From: S5-A14a sp050908895
GTDB lineage: Bacteria > Bacillota > Clostridia > Peptostreptococcales > Anaerovoracaceae
Direction: 5' to 3'
Assembly: GCA_050908895.1 (NCBI GenBank)
Contig: CP171222.1
Location: 1,178,001-1,242,000 of the forward strand
Length of the DNA stretch: 64,000 nucleotides
Shown one piece after another: positions 24,897 to 34,358 of this stretch. The notes beneath the pieces were generated by a model that saw only the letters and a list, made by a program, of their open reading frames with translations, had not been told where the DNA came from and made no database searches. A program made the position numbers and the translations under genes. Position 1 is the first letter of the stretch. The number at the start of each line of letters is the position of its first letter.

Positions 24897-25673
24897 CTAT
24901 TTGTTTTTAAATTCAGCTGGTCGTTTTTCCAGGAATGCTCCCATACCTTCAGCTTTGTCTTCAGAACCAAAGGCAGCTGTAAATGCTTCAATTTCAAATC
25001 TGCTAGCAGATTTAAGATCCATATCAAGACCGTTGTTTATTGCAACCTTTACAGAATTAACAGCGATAGGTGCCTTAGAAATAATTGTGTTTGCAATCTT
25101 TTCAGCTTCCTCTATCAAGTTTTCTGGTTCAAATACCTTCTCGCAAAGTCCAATTCTATAAGCTTCCTCAGCGTCAATAATCTCAGCAGTCATTGTTAGG
25201 TATTTTGCCATTCCTTTGCCAACTAGTCTAGGAAGTCTCTGTGTGCCACCAAATCCGGGAATAATTCCTAAGCCAACTTCCGGCTGGCCAAATTTCGCCT
25301 TTGTTGATGCTACTCTAATATCGCATGCCATGGATAATTCACATCCACCACCCAATGCAAAACCGTTAACGGCTGCAATAATAGGTTTTTCAATGGACTC
25401 CATATAATTCATCAGCTTGTGACCAAGAATCATCATATTTCTGCCTTGTAAAGCATTCATTTTGCTCATCTGAGCTATATCAGCACCAGCAACGAAAGCC
25501 TTACCTTCACCTGTCAAGATTGCAACTCTTGCAATTTCGTCAGATTCAAAAGTACTAAAAGCATCGTATAATTCTTTGAGTACATCTTCATTTAAGGCAT
25601 TGAGTGCCTTGGGTCTATCAATTGTTACATAAGCGATTTGATTTTTTACTTCGTATTTGATGTTTTCGTACAT
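24897..25673 (-). CDS. crt: Enoyl-CoA hydratase / 3-hydroxybutyryl-CoA dehydratase (crotonase)
   Basis: A 258-residue crotonase-fold enzyme. The oxyanion-hole segments AFVAGADIAQM near residue 65 and NGFALGGGCELSMACD near 105, and the catalytic glutamates in GGGCELSMACD and QPEVGLGIIPGFGGTQR near 130, are present. This is close to clostridial Crt, which hydrates crotonyl-CoA in butyrate-type fermentation. The other genes of a bcs operon are not here, so a role in another acyl-CoA pathway remains possible. GGAGGATAG precedes ATG 25673. Monocistronic by appearance. Confidence 0.88.
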   Translation of the reverse strand: MYENIKYEVKNQIAYVTIDRPKALNALNEDVLKELYDAFSTFESDEIARVAILTGEGKAFVAGADIAQMSKMNALQGRNMMILGHKLMNYMESIEKPIIAAVNGFALGGGCELSMACDIRVASTKAKFGQPEVGLGIIPGFGGTQRLPRLVGKGMAKYLTMTAEIIDAEEAYRIGLCEKVFEPENLIEEAEKIANTIISKAPIAVNSVKVAINNGLDMDLKSASRFEIEAFTAAFGSEDKAEGMGAFLEKRPAEFKNK

Positions 25674-25775
25674 ATCTATCCTCCAAGATAAAATTTAAAA
25701 ATATTAAACTTTGCAATTGATTACAAAGGATTTTGTTAATATTGTAACACATATAGGGAGTTTTGCAAGCTAATA

Positions 25776-26399
25776 TTAATCATTTGTTTGGCATATAAGT
25801 AGAGTCCCTTTATCAAAGGACAGCTCACAATATTCATTAAGTATCTCATTGCTTATTCCTAAGGTATTTCCTTTAGGGAAAAATGTATCATTAAGAGGGT
25901 ATTTCACAGCCTTTATTGTTAAATTATACACATCTTCGTAATAGGGAAACAGAGATAAGTACTTAAAATTATCTTTATGGATTTTATGATAGCCGGGATA
26001 TAATAGAGTAACTTTATTTTTTGAATCGAAAATTGTAATTGAAAAATGATATTTGTTCATCAAAGATATATTTCCCAATGTATGATCAATTCTCCCACCT
26101 AAACCGCCCAAAATAGTGACAGATGAAGGTTGGTTTGTTACTGCCAAGTCTAATGCAGCTTCAGTATCAGTCATATCTTTTTCGCATGGGAGAGTAATAA
26201 TTTCCTGTGTATTAAACTGTTTTCTCCAAATATCTGATGTCAAAGAATCAAAATCACCTATTATTATATCTGGCGTCAATTTCAGTTCTATAGCATGTTG
26301 TACACCTTTATCTGCTGCAATTATATAATCGTATTTAACAGGATTAATGTTTAAATTATGTAAATTGTGAATATATCCAGTGATGATTAGAACTTCCAT
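25776..26399 (-). CDS. thiN: Thiamine pyrophosphokinase
   Basis: A 207-residue enzyme converting thiamine to thiamine pyrophosphate. The N-terminal catalytic domain has IIAADKGVQHA, the acidic PDIIIGDFDSL near residue 43, EKDMTDTEAALDLA near 77 and LGGLGGRIDHTLGN near 97, all diagnostic. The C-terminal thiamine-binding half is less conserved. AAGGAGC precedes ATG 26399. No THI-box riboswitch is visible upstream. It stands alone between the crotonase and the divergent DUF975 gene. Confidence 0.92.
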   Translation of the reverse strand: MEVLIITGYIHNLHNLNINPVKYDYIIAADKGVQHAIELKLTPDIIIGDFDSLTSDIWRKQFNTQEIITLPCEKDMTDTEAALDLAVTNQPSSVTILGGLGGRIDHTLGNISLMNKYHFSITIFDSKNKVTLLYPGYHKIHKDNFKYLSLFPYYEDVYNLTIKAVKYPLNDTFFPKGNTLGISNEILNEYCELSFDKGTLLICQTND

Positions 26400-26486
26400 T
26401 TTTGCTCCTTTGCTTGTAATTTACCCACATCTATTATATAATATCTGTAATTAAATTTAAAGTTAGATTAGTAAATGAGGATTTTT

Positions 26487-27587
26487 ATGAAAAATATTAG
26501 AATGATTGTTAGTAGTGGTCCACTTAAGTCTATTGCTAGGCAGAAGTTAAAAGGACATTGGTTTGAAGCTGCCGCAATATTTTTGATTGTGGGAATTTTT
26601 GGTAATGCAGGGCAGAGACTATTTACTAATAATTTAAATTTCAAGATAAACAGTGGAACTGATTTTAAATCAATGTTTGACATGCATGGCTCTATACTTA
26701 CTTTTGGCATTGTTTTAGGCGTTGTTACTTTCTTTATAGGAGGTGCAATTGCAGTAGGAGGAATGCATTACATTTTAAATTTACTGAGAGATAATAATCC
26801 TAAATTCTCTGACATTCTATACGGTTTTAAATATTTTTGGAGAAGTTTTAAGCAGAGTTTTTTGTTTGAATTGGTTATTGTTTTTCCGGTAATAATAATT
26901 GCTATTATTGCAGTAATTATTAGTGTTGGGCTGTCTCAGAGAGTTGATACAATACTTTTGGCATCTATTATATTATTTATAATTTTTACATTTGCTTGGT
27001 TGATTTATACCATTGTGATTTCTTATGCTTTATCTTTTAGATATTTCCAAATAGCAGATGAACACTACGAATATATGGGTGCTATAGATTCTTTTAAAGT
27101 TTGCTCCAAAGCCATGAAGGGAAACAAGGCACACTTGTTTGGTGTTGAACTCTCTTTTATAGGATGGCTTTTGCTTGTAGTCGTTCCTTCAGCATTTATT
27201 CAAACTTTTACACAGGATACAAGCATTGCATTCATAATGCAGCTATTAGTTATGATTCCTATGTCATTTATTGCCGCATATTTGTATGCTACAGAGGGGA
27301 TTTATTACAGGATTTTGACTGGTGAACTTAAAATTGATGTAGTAGATGATAGTCCTTTAGAGAATCTTGATATGGAATCTGATAGTCTTAAGGAATCTTT
27401 AAATAAAAAGGTCGATTCTGTTGAAGAGAATGAATTAACAATGGAAGATCCGAAATTTCCACCTAATATTGATAGTAGTCCTAGCAAGGGCATCGATTTT
27501 GAGTCTTCTGCCAAAACTGGAGAAAACAATGACAGTTATGAATATTCTGATAAGAAGAATGAGAAAACTGATTTAAATAATAAATAA
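26487..27587 (+). CDS. DUF975 family membrane protein with long acidic tail
   Basis: About 366 residues, starting at ATG 26487 behind TGAGG. The N-terminus IARQKLKGHWFEAAAIFLIV and the motif LNLLRDNNPKFSDILYGFKYFWRSF are typical of DUF975, a Firmicute integral membrane family of unknown function. About six helices span 30-265. Then, unlike most relatives, a hydrophilic tail of roughly 90 residues rich in Asp, Glu, Ser and Asn follows (from DVVDDSPLENLDM to the end). The function of both parts is unknown. The gene is followed by copy 2 of the dispersed hairpin repeat. Confidence 0.8.
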   Translation: MKNIRMIVSSGPLKSIARQKLKGHWFEAAAIFLIVGIFGNAGQRLFTNNLNFKINSGTDFKSMFDMHGSILTFGIVLGVVTFFIGGAIAVGGMHYILNLLRDNNPKFSDILYGFKYFWRSFKQSFLFELVIVFPVIIIAIIAVIISVGLSQRVDTILLASIILFIIFTFAWLIYTIVISYALSFRYFQIADEHYEYMGAIDSFKVCSKAMKGNKAHLFGVELSFIGWLLLVVVPSAFIQTFTQDTSIAFIMQLLVMIPMSFIAAYLYATEGIYYRILTGELKIDVVDDSPLENLDMESDSLKESLNKKVDSVEENELTMEDPKFPPNIDSSPSKGIDFESSAKTGENNDSYEYSDKKNEKTDLNNK

Positions 27588-27638
27588 ATGAACCATATAC
27601 ATATAATATAGATTTGTAACCTTCAGCATTAAAAAGGC

Positions 27639-27726
27639 TTATATAATATCCGTTGGGGTGAATGAAAAATTTCACTCCAGCGGATATTTTTTAATAATCC
27701 CAATTGAAAAGACATATACCAACCCG
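27639..27726 (+). repeat. Dispersed hairpin repeat, copy 2, acting as terminator of the DUF975 gene
   Basis: Nearly identical to 1002-1088: ATATCCGTTGGGGTGAA and its G-U-tolerant complement enclose a short loop, followed by a T-run and the same AATTGAAAAGACATATACCAAC tract. The T-to-C change in the right arm relative to copy 1 turns a G-U pair into G-C, so the stem is preserved. Conservation drops to background after about 27726. Confidence 0.75.
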
Positions 27727-27863
27727 ATGCAATTAAGACCAATGATTTCACTAAAAATGTTAAAAATATATTTTACAGATGTTTAATTTTTTGTTTGTTT
27801 TTAAGTGGTAATGGTATATATCTAGAATATATAAACAGTGAAATTAGTTAGAAAGGACGACCT

Positions 27864-29222
27864 ATGAAAAGATATGAAAATTTAATAATAGGATTTGGTA
27901 AGGCGGGTAAGACTTTAGCTGTATATTTAAGTAAGAAAGGTGAAAAAACTGCGTTATTAGAGAAAGATAGTAAGATGTATGGGGGTACTTGCATAAATGT
28001 TGCTTGTATTCCTTCTAAATTCTTAGAATATAACGCACGCATTTCAAGTAAATCTGAATACGATTTTGATTGTAACTCAAAGCAATATAAAAAAATAATC
28101 GAGAAAAAAAGGAAATTTATCTCAAAATTGCGAGAAAAAAATTATAGAAAAGTCGAAAGTTCTGGCGTGGATATAATAGACGGTGAAGCATCATTTATCG
28201 ACAATAAAACCATTAAAGTTAAGTATTCCAATGGTGAAACAGATAAAGTATATTCAGAAAGAATTTTTATTAACACCGGTGCGGAAACAATAATCCCTTC
28301 AATAGATGGAGCCGAAGGTAACGACTTGATTTACACAAGTGAATCTATTATGGAACTAGATAAACTTCCAAAAAAATTAGTCATAGTTGGAGGAGGGTAC
28401 ATAGGACTTGAATTTGCCTCATATTATAATAACTTCGGATCTGAAGTAACAATTCTACAATTGCAAGAAGAATTTATACCAAGAGAAGATAGTGAAATTT
28501 CAGAGTTAGTTTATAACAATTTTATGGATAGAGGAGTTAGAATTATAAAAGGGGCAGATACCAAGTCATTTAATAAAAATGGTAATGAAGTCACTATAAC
28601 ATATGAGAAAGAGGGTCTTAATTACGAAATATCCGCAAATGCTGTCTTGGTAGCTATAGGTAGGAAACCAAATGTAAAATCCCTGAAACTGGAAAATGCC
28701 GGAATTGATCTTGGAGAGCGTGGAGAAATCAAAGTAGATAATAAGCTAAAAACATCTCAGGCGAATATTTGGGCAATGGGAGATGTTAAAGGTGGAATGC
28801 AGTTTACATATATATCCTTAGATGACTATAGAATTATTAGATCAAATATTGAGAATGGTAATAGGACAACAGAAAATAGGGGAGAAGTACCTTACACTGT
28901 ATTCATAGATCCACCACTATCGAGAATCGGAATGACTGAAAGAGAAGCGATAGATAAAAATTACGATATTAAGATTTTAAAACTGAATACTAAAGATATA
29001 CCTAAGGCACATATTCTTGGTGAACCTATTGGATTACTCAAGGTAATAGTCGATAAAAATACAGACAAAATTCTTGGTGCTCATATATTTGCTCCACAGT
29101 CCGAGGAAATTATAAATTTATTCAAGATAGCAATTGATGCAGGAATAAAGTATCAAGTTCTCGGACAATCTATTTTTACACATCCTACTATCAGTGAATC
29201 TCTAAATGACTTGCTAGTATAA
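27864..29222 (+). CDS. RclA-like FAD-dependent pyridine nucleotide-disulfide oxidoreductase
   Basis: A 452-residue flavoprotein. The FAD motif IIGFGKAGKTLAVYLSKKG at the N-terminus is the wording of RclA/YkgC proteins. The redox-active pair is GGTCINVACIPSK near residue 40, the NAD(P)H motif IVGGGYIGLEFASYY near 175, and the C-terminal dimer interface ends HPTISESLNDL. RclA relatives reduce hypothiocyanous acid or protect against reactive chlorine (established for some homologues). Dihydrolipoamide dehydrogenase or mercuric reductase are less likely from the N-terminus. AAAGGA lies before the ATG. No RclR-type regulator is adjacent. Confidence 0.82.
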   Translation: MKRYENLIIGFGKAGKTLAVYLSKKGEKTALLEKDSKMYGGTCINVACIPSKFLEYNARISSKSEYDFDCNSKQYKKIIEKKRKFISKLREKNYRKVESSGVDIIDGEASFIDNKTIKVKYSNGETDKVYSERIFINTGAETIIPSIDGAEGNDLIYTSESIMELDKLPKKLVIVGGGYIGLEFASYYNNFGSEVTILQLQEEFIPREDSEISELVYNNFMDRGVRIIKGADTKSFNKNGNEVTITYEKEGLNYEISANAVLVAIGRKPNVKSLKLENAGIDLGERGEIKVDNKLKTSQANIWAMGDVKGGMQFTYISLDDYRIIRSNIENGNRTTENRGEVPYTVFIDPPLSRIGMTEREAIDKNYDIKILKLNTKDIPKAHILGEPIGLLKVIVDKNTDKILGAHIFAPQSEEIINLFKIAIDAGIKYQVLGQSIFTHPTISESLNDLLV

Positions 29223-29262
29223 AAAATACCGACAGAACAAATATACAGTAATTAAATAAAAA

Positions 29263-29311
29263 ACCGGGCGATAAACTGAATTCATATTATATTTTTCTAG
29301 CCTTGCCCGGT
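29263..29311. terminator. Convergent terminator between the RclA-like gene and the rluD-like gene
   Basis: ACCGGGC (29263-29269) pairs with GCCCGGT (29305-29311) across a 35-base loop, with AAAAAA on the left for the minus strand. The long loop lowers certainty. Confidence 0.5.
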
Positions 29312-29317
29312 ATTCAT

Positions 29318-30262
29318 TTATTTAAAATTGAAGTTCTCCATATTATATTTAAGTTTTTCGATTAATTTAGTAATATCTTCAGGTAGGTTAGATTTTAAGA
29401 TTAGATCTTGACCTGTTACTGGATGAGTAAATTCAAGTTTAAAAGCATGAAGTGCTTGTCTAGGAATCAATTCCTGATTAGTATCGCCATATAGCCAATC
29501 GCCAACTAGAATATGGCCGATTGAGCTCATATGGACTCTAATTTGGTGAGTTCTCCCCGTAAGTAGGGTTAGTTGGGCCAAGGTGAATCCCATTGGATAG
29601 GGCTGGCTTGGAGGGATTCGCTCAAGTACCTTGACCAGGGTCCGAGATTCGGACCCGCCTTGGTCCACGGGGAGAAATCCTCTTCTAATTTCTTCCTGAG
29701 ATAGCCTGCCTATGGGTTTATCAATCATAAATTCATCATCAGAAATCAGACCGTTAACTAAAGCAATATATGACTTATTAATTGTGCCGGATTTCATTTG
29801 TTTTGTAATTTCGTTTTGAACATAGGAGTTTTTTCCGACAATGAGCAGGCCTGAAGTATCAGTATCAAGGCGGTTGATAAAACGTATTTTGTAGCTCTCC
29901 TTTTTATCAATCATATGCTTCATAATTCCATTTGCTATTGTATGATTTGGGCAGCCACGAGTAGGATGAACGGTCACACCATTTTGCTTATTGATAATTA
30001 GCAAATCATTGTCCTCATAAACAACGTTTAGAGGAATGTTTTCCGGTTCAAAATTGCTTTTTTCATCAGGTAACATTATTGTAATTTTGTCGCCTTCAGA
30101 ACCTTTTTGCCATCCAAGAACTTCCTTGTCATTAAGATAAACAAGATTGGCACGCTTGATTTTCCCCATTAGCCTGCTTGAGAAATGAAATTTTGTGCGA
30201 ATAAGTTGTTTTATCTGTAATTCTTCATCTTCTTTTTTTATAATATAGGTAAACTTTGCCAT
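29318..30262 (-). CDS. RluA/RluD-family 23S rRNA pseudouridine synthase
   Basis: About 314 residues from ATG 30262. An upstream in-frame ATG at 30310 would overlap nadK. An S4-like N-terminal region (LIRTKFHFSSRLMGKIKRANLVYLNDKEV) precedes the RluA catalytic domain with the active-site motif INRLDTDTSGLLIVGKN near residue 127 and the conserved LLTGRTHQIRVHMSSIGHILVGDWLYG near 243. It would isomerise uridines in 23S rRNA or tRNA, but paralogue specificity (RluD versus RluA-like) cannot be settled. No strong ribosome site is seen. Translation may be coupled to nadK. Confidence 0.88.
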   Translation of the reverse strand: MAKFTYIIKKEDEELQIKQLIRTKFHFSSRLMGKIKRANLVYLNDKEVLGWQKGSEGDKITIMLPDEKSNFEPENIPLNVVYEDNDLLIINKQNGVTVHPTRGCPNHTIANGIMKHMIDKKESYKIRFINRLDTDTSGLLIVGKNSYVQNEITKQMKSGTINKSYIALVNGLISDDEFMIDKPIGRLSQEEIRRGFLPVDQGGSESRTLVKVLERIPPSQPYPMGFTLAQLTLLTGRTHQIRVHMSSIGHILVGDWLYGDTNQELIPRQALHAFKLEFTHPVTGQDLILKSNLPEDITKLIEKLKYNMENFNFK

Positions 30263-30276
30263 TATGTTATATATAA

Positions 30277-31086
30277 TTAAAGTAAGAATTTGCTTTTTAC
30301 TTTGGTCCAAAAATCATAATTTTCAAGCCTAAGCAACTTTACTTTTTTCCTCCCCATTGATACTTCCATTGACTCTATATTTCTGAACTTTTTACTATAA
30401 CCATCGAAAATGATACGAATATCTCGGCTGTCTGTATTAATGTCTGTTGTAATTCCCAGATTTAGACCAGCAGGTAACAAAATACTTGAGGTGAAAGATC
30501 TATAAGCAACAGTATTCATGGGTGCAATTGGTGTTAGTTGCATAATTTCAACACGGGGATCAACTATTGCACCTCCTAGGGAATAGTTGTAAGCAGTAGA
30601 TCCGGCAGGAGAGGCAATCAGAATTCCATCTCCGGAAAACCTTTGAATAAAGCTACCATCAATAGACATGTTTAAATGGATAGAGTGATTATCATTACCC
30701 TTTATAGCAATTTCGTTTAAACCTGTATGTGTTATAATTTGATCGCCTGTATCAATTTTAATTTCTATTGTGGAAAGTTCTTGAATTGTCAATCCTTGTT
30801 TTTCGTAGTTAAAAATAAAATCATCAAGTTGTCCCGGCATAATTTCTTGAAAAAATCCAAGATGACCTGTGTTAATTCCAATAAAAGGCACATTAGGAAA
30901 ATCAAATTGATGGATTGCTTCAAGTAAAGTTCCATCTCCGCCTATTACAATCATAAGGGCAACATGAGAGTCTAAAATTCTCGAAAGTTCATATCCGGAT
31001 TTTAGTAGTTTTTCTTCAAGTTTATGTCTGGTCTCTTTAGATGCATTAGTGCTATTTGAATAAATAAAAATTTTATTGCTCTTCAT
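30277..31086 (-). CDS. nadK: NAD kinase
   Basis: A 269-residue ATP-dependent NAD kinase that makes NADP. Hallmarks are VIGGDGTLLEAIHQF near residue 48, GINTGHLGFFQEI near 73, the NE segment TGLNEIAIKG near 118, and the catalytic GDGILIASPAGSTAYNYSLGG near 152. It overlaps the 3' end of pepF by 14 bases and precedes the pseudouridine synthase, so the three form a minus-strand operon. Confidence 0.94.
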   Translation of the reverse strand: MKSNKIFIYSNSTNASKETRHKLEEKLLKSGYELSRILDSHVALMIVIGGDGTLLEAIHQFDFPNVPFIGINTGHLGFFQEIMPGQLDDFIFNYEKQGLTIQELSTIEIKIDTGDQIITHTGLNEIAIKGNDNHSIHLNMSIDGSFIQRFSGDGILIASPAGSTAYNYSLGGAIVDPRVEIMQLTPIAPMNTVAYRSFTSSILLPAGLNLGITTDINTDSRDIRIIFDGYSKKFRNIESMEVSMGRKKVKLLRLENYDFWTKVKSKFLL

Positions 31087-32884
31087 TTTCTATTCTCTCA
31101 AGTTCATCCAGCAGAGTGTTAAATTTATACATAGCCATTTTAATTGGTTCAGGGGACCCCATATCTACACCTGCGATTTTTAAAAGATCCATAGGATCCT
31201 TGCTGCTACCCAGGCTTAAAAATTTAAGATATTCGTCCCGTTCCTTTTTATCTCCTTTCAAGATTCTTTCAGAAATGGCGGTTGCAGCCGAAAAACCTGT
31301 TGCATATTGATAAACATAATACGCTCTATAGAAATGAGGAATTCTGGACCATTCATATTGAATAAATTCATCTTCGGCAATATCATTGCCATAGTATTTT
31401 GCATTTAGTTTTTTATATGTTTTGTTAAGCCAGTCCGTAGTCAAGCTTCCACCAGCTTCAACAAAAGAGTGGGCCATATGCTCGAATTCAGCGAACATGG
31501 TTTGCCTAAACAGTGTTCCTCTAAACTCTTCTAAATAAAAATTAATGAGAAACTTTTTAACATTTAAATCTGTTTCTTTATCCAATAGATGCTTTATAAG
31601 TAGAGATTCATTGACCGTTGATGCAACTTCCGCTGTAAAAATACTATGATCTCCATAGGTGTATGGTTGAGTCTTTCTCGTATAATATGAATGCATGGAG
31701 TGGCCCATCTCATGAACCAAAGTAAATACATCTTTGAGTGTATCCGTGTAATTGAGAAGTGAGTAAGGCATGCTGTCATAGGAGCCAAAACTATAGGCAC
31801 CACTGGTTTTTCCGGGAGTTTCATACACATCTATCCAGCGGTTATCTATACCGGTTTGCAAGTTGTTGCAATAATCTTCTCCCAATGGTTTAAGGGCCTC
31901 AAGCATAATTTCTACGCCTGATTCAAAGGGAATATCTTTTTCCGGTAGCTTTACAAGGGGGACGTAAACATCCCACATTTGAAGCTTGTCCAAGCCTAGC
32001 ATTCTCTTCCGCAGGTTCATGTATCGATGTAGATTAGTGAGATTATCAGTAACTACCTTAACTAAATTATCGTAAACTAATTCAGGGATATTTCCGGATG
32101 ACAAAGCATTTTGCCTTGTAGAATCAAATTTTCTCAGTTTTGATTTAACCACATCACTTTTAACGCTGAAACCATAGGTGGTAGATAAAGTATTTATCAT
32201 ACTTTTATAAGTCTTGTACATGCTTTCAAAGGCATCTTTTCTGACACGCCTGTTATGGGACTCCATGAAATTAATATAATTTCCGTGGGTGATTTCAACA
32301 ACTTTATCATTTTCATCTTTTATTTCGCCAAATTTTAAATCTCCATTATTAAGCATACTAAAAATAGCGTGTGGTGCTGATGTAATCTGCCCCAAAGATG
32401 AAAGAATATTCTCTTCCTCCTCACTTAAAACATGTTTCTTGCGGCGCAAAATATTTTCTAGCATGTGATGGTATGGTTTTAATCCGAGATTCGTGTCCAC
32501 ATAAGCATGTATTTTTTCTTCATCCGAACCAAGCATTTCTGGTGTAAAGAAACTCATTTTGCTATTGACATCAGATATGATTGTAGTTATCTTATCAAGC
32601 ATTCCCTGCCTTTTGCTGTCGAGGTTATCTTCATCCATCTTCATGCGAGCATATACGAAAGCTTTTTCAATAATTTGATTGATTTCTTCCATAGCTTTAA
32701 TTGCAGACAGAAGGGAACCTGAGCTTTCCATTAAATGTCCCTTATGCTTTATAAATTTTTCTGTTAGAGTCTGTGCCTTTTCAATATCTTTTTCCCATAA
32801 TTCATCACTTGAATACATGGCTTCCAGATTCCAAATATATTTTTTATTGATATCTTTACGTTTTTGTATAATTTTCTTACCCAT
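31073..32884 (-). CDS. pepF: Oligoendopeptidase F (peptidase M3)
   Basis: About 603 residues from ATG 32884, chosen because GGAGGTG sits eight bases upstream. Extending the frame to 32971 would enter the murI promoter region. The zinc site is TLVHEMGHSMHSYY near residue 385, with the third ligand in TAEVASTVNE. The N-terminal helices (WNLEAMYSSDELWEKD) and the C-terminal YQYATGFSAATAISERIL are typical of PepF. It degrades intracellular oligopeptides. First gene of the pepF-nadK-rluD-like minus-strand operon, divergent from murI. Confidence 0.93.
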   Translation of the reverse strand: MGKKIIQKRKDINKKYIWNLEAMYSSDELWEKDIEKAQTLTEKFIKHKGHLMESSGSLLSAIKAMEEINQIIEKAFVYARMKMDEDNLDSKRQGMLDKITTIISDVNSKMSFFTPEMLGSDEEKIHAYVDTNLGLKPYHHMLENILRRKKHVLSEEEENILSSLGQITSAPHAIFSMLNNGDLKFGEIKDENDKVVEITHGNYINFMESHNRRVRKDAFESMYKTYKSMINTLSTTYGFSVKSDVVKSKLRKFDSTRQNALSSGNIPELVYDNLVKVVTDNLTNLHRYMNLRKRMLGLDKLQMWDVYVPLVKLPEKDIPFESGVEIMLEALKPLGEDYCNNLQTGIDNRWIDVYETPGKTSGAYSFGSYDSMPYSLLNYTDTLKDVFTLVHEMGHSMHSYYTRKTQPYTYGDHSIFTAEVASTVNESLLIKHLLDKETDLNVKKFLINFYLEEFRGTLFRQTMFAEFEHMAHSFVEAGGSLTTDWLNKTYKKLNAKYYGNDIAEDEFIQYEWSRIPHFYRAYYVYQYATGFSAATAISERILKGDKKERDEYLKFLSLGSSKDPMDLLKIAGVDMGSPEPIKMAMYKFNTLLDELERIENEEQ

Positions 32885-32955
32885 TTTCACCTCCGATGTT
32901 GTATAATGGTATATTGACGTAATAATTATATCATAGAATTGGAGGTAATGTATAT

Positions 32956-33768
32956 ATGGACAACAGACCAATTGGATTTTTTGATTCAGGTTTAGGTGGA
33001 CTTACGAGTATACCCCATATGATTAAAACTTTGCCCAATGAAAGAATTATTTTTTTTGGTGATACAGCTAGAACTCCTTATGGTTCAAAATCTCCGGAAA
33101 CGATAAAATTATTTACAGAACAGATAGGCGATTTTCTTGTCTCTGAAGGCGTAAAGATGATAGTGATTGCCTGTAACACCGTAAGTGCTACGGCCATTGA
33201 ATCTTTGAGGGTTAAGCATCCAGGTATACCTGTGATTGGTGTTATTTCTCCCACTGCAAGGGTAGTTGCCAATACATGTATTGAAGATGAAAAAGTTGGT
33301 ATTATGGCAACAAAAGTTACTGTAGAAAGTGGCGCTTATAGAGAAAAGATTTATGAAAAAAATCCGGCTATACAAACTGCGTCTATTGCATGCCCAGCTC
33401 TTGTACCTCTCATAGAAGAGGGCATAATAGATAATGAAATCATGGATTTGACTCTAAAGTATTATTTAGACGATTTCTTAGAGAAGGAAAAAATAGATAC
33501 TATGGTATTAGGTTGTACCCATTATCCATTAGTATTGAAGAATATTAAGAAGTTATATCCAAACATGAAAATTATTAGTTCCTCAAAAGAAGTAGTAGAA
33601 GCAATCCGAATCGAATTAAAAAAAACAAATTCTTTTGCTGAAAACAATAGGATTGAAAACAGGTTTTTCGCCAGTGACCTTTCTGAAAATTTTATAAATA
33701 TGATAGAAAAAATACTTGGCGAAGATAAAGAATCTTTAAATATACATTTTAAAAATTTGGACATTTAG
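32956..33768 (+). CDS. murI: Glutamate racemase
   Basis: A 270-residue enzyme supplying D-glutamate for peptidoglycan. IGFFDSGLGGLTSI at the start, FFGDTARTPYGSKS near residue 33, and the two catalytic cysteines in IACNTVSATA near 72 and LGCTHYPL near 183 are all present. GGAGG lies ten bases before ATG 32956. It is divergent from pepF with a 71-base spacer containing AT-rich promoter-like sequence. Confidence 0.94.
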   Translation: MDNRPIGFFDSGLGGLTSIPHMIKTLPNERIIFFGDTARTPYGSKSPETIKLFTEQIGDFLVSEGVKMIVIACNTVSATAIESLRVKHPGIPVIGVISPTARVVANTCIEDEKVGIMATKVTVESGAYREKIYEKNPAIQTASIACPALVPLIEEGIIDNEIMDLTLKYYLDDFLEKEKIDTMVLGCTHYPLVLKNIKKLYPNMKIISSSKEVVEAIRIELKKTNSFAENNRIENRFFASDLSENFINMIEKILGEDKESLNIHFKNLDI

Positions 33769-33803
33769 ATTCAGAAATATAGACTAATGTGAGGAAAGTT
33801 TGT

Positions 33804-34358
33804 ATGAATAAAGAATTATTTTATCAAATTATAGACATAGAAGAACCAAGTGACTTTAAATACTATGATAATATAGAAAATTTAATAGAATCAGACGAGG
33901 AATGGGACGCGGATATTTTGTATACTGTTCTTAATGGTGCAGATTCTAAAGTGGTTGCTGAGATTATAGATGAATATTTTAATGAACTTATGGATAAGCT
34001 TCCTGAAGATGAAATAGATCTTTATACAATGATATATAATGTTAATCGTGGACTTAAGGGCATTGCAAAGGGAAAAGAGGAAGATTACAGAGATGTAAAT
34101 CTTTCTTTATCAGAGGAGCTTTGGCGTTTTTGGAAGTGGTTCTCTGTGGAAAGTGTAGTCAATGTTAAAGATGAAAAAACCGGGGAAATGAACAATATGA
34201 CATTAAGGGATGCAGTAGGTCTTATAAGACTTGAAAAATTGGGTTTGGCTTCTTGCATATTTGATTTTGAAAAAGCAAGTAAATATCAAATGAATGAGTA
34301 TGTTATGAATTATACCGACATTGATCTTTCTGATGTTGAGGAAGATTATAATGTATAA
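33804..34358 (+). CDS. Conserved acidic hypothetical protein
   Basis: About 184 residues from ATG 33804 (GAGGAAAG upstream). The frame also opens earlier at 33789 but without a ribosome site. It is soluble and strongly acidic (ends DIDLSDVEEDYNV). Distinct features are a helix LYTMIYNVNRGLKGIAKGKEEDYRD and an aromatic LWRFWKWFSVE. I recognise no domain. Its end overlaps the start of the YkvI-like transporter by eight bases, so the two are cotranscribed and may act together. Function unknown. Confidence 0.7.
   Translation: MNKELFYQIIDIEEPSDFKYYDNIENLIESDEEWDADILYTVLNGADSKVVAEIIDEYFNELMDKLPEDEIDLYTMIYNVNRGLKGIAKGKEEDYRDVNLSLSEELWRFWKWFSVESVVNVKDEKTGEMNNMTLRDAVGLIRLEKLGLASCIFDFEKASKYQMNEYVMNYTDIDLSDVEEDYNV

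Noticed and set aside
27618..27640. Repeat copy as a transposon end with target duplication
   Set aside because: No matching direct repeats flank either copy, so I report it only as a dispersed repeat.
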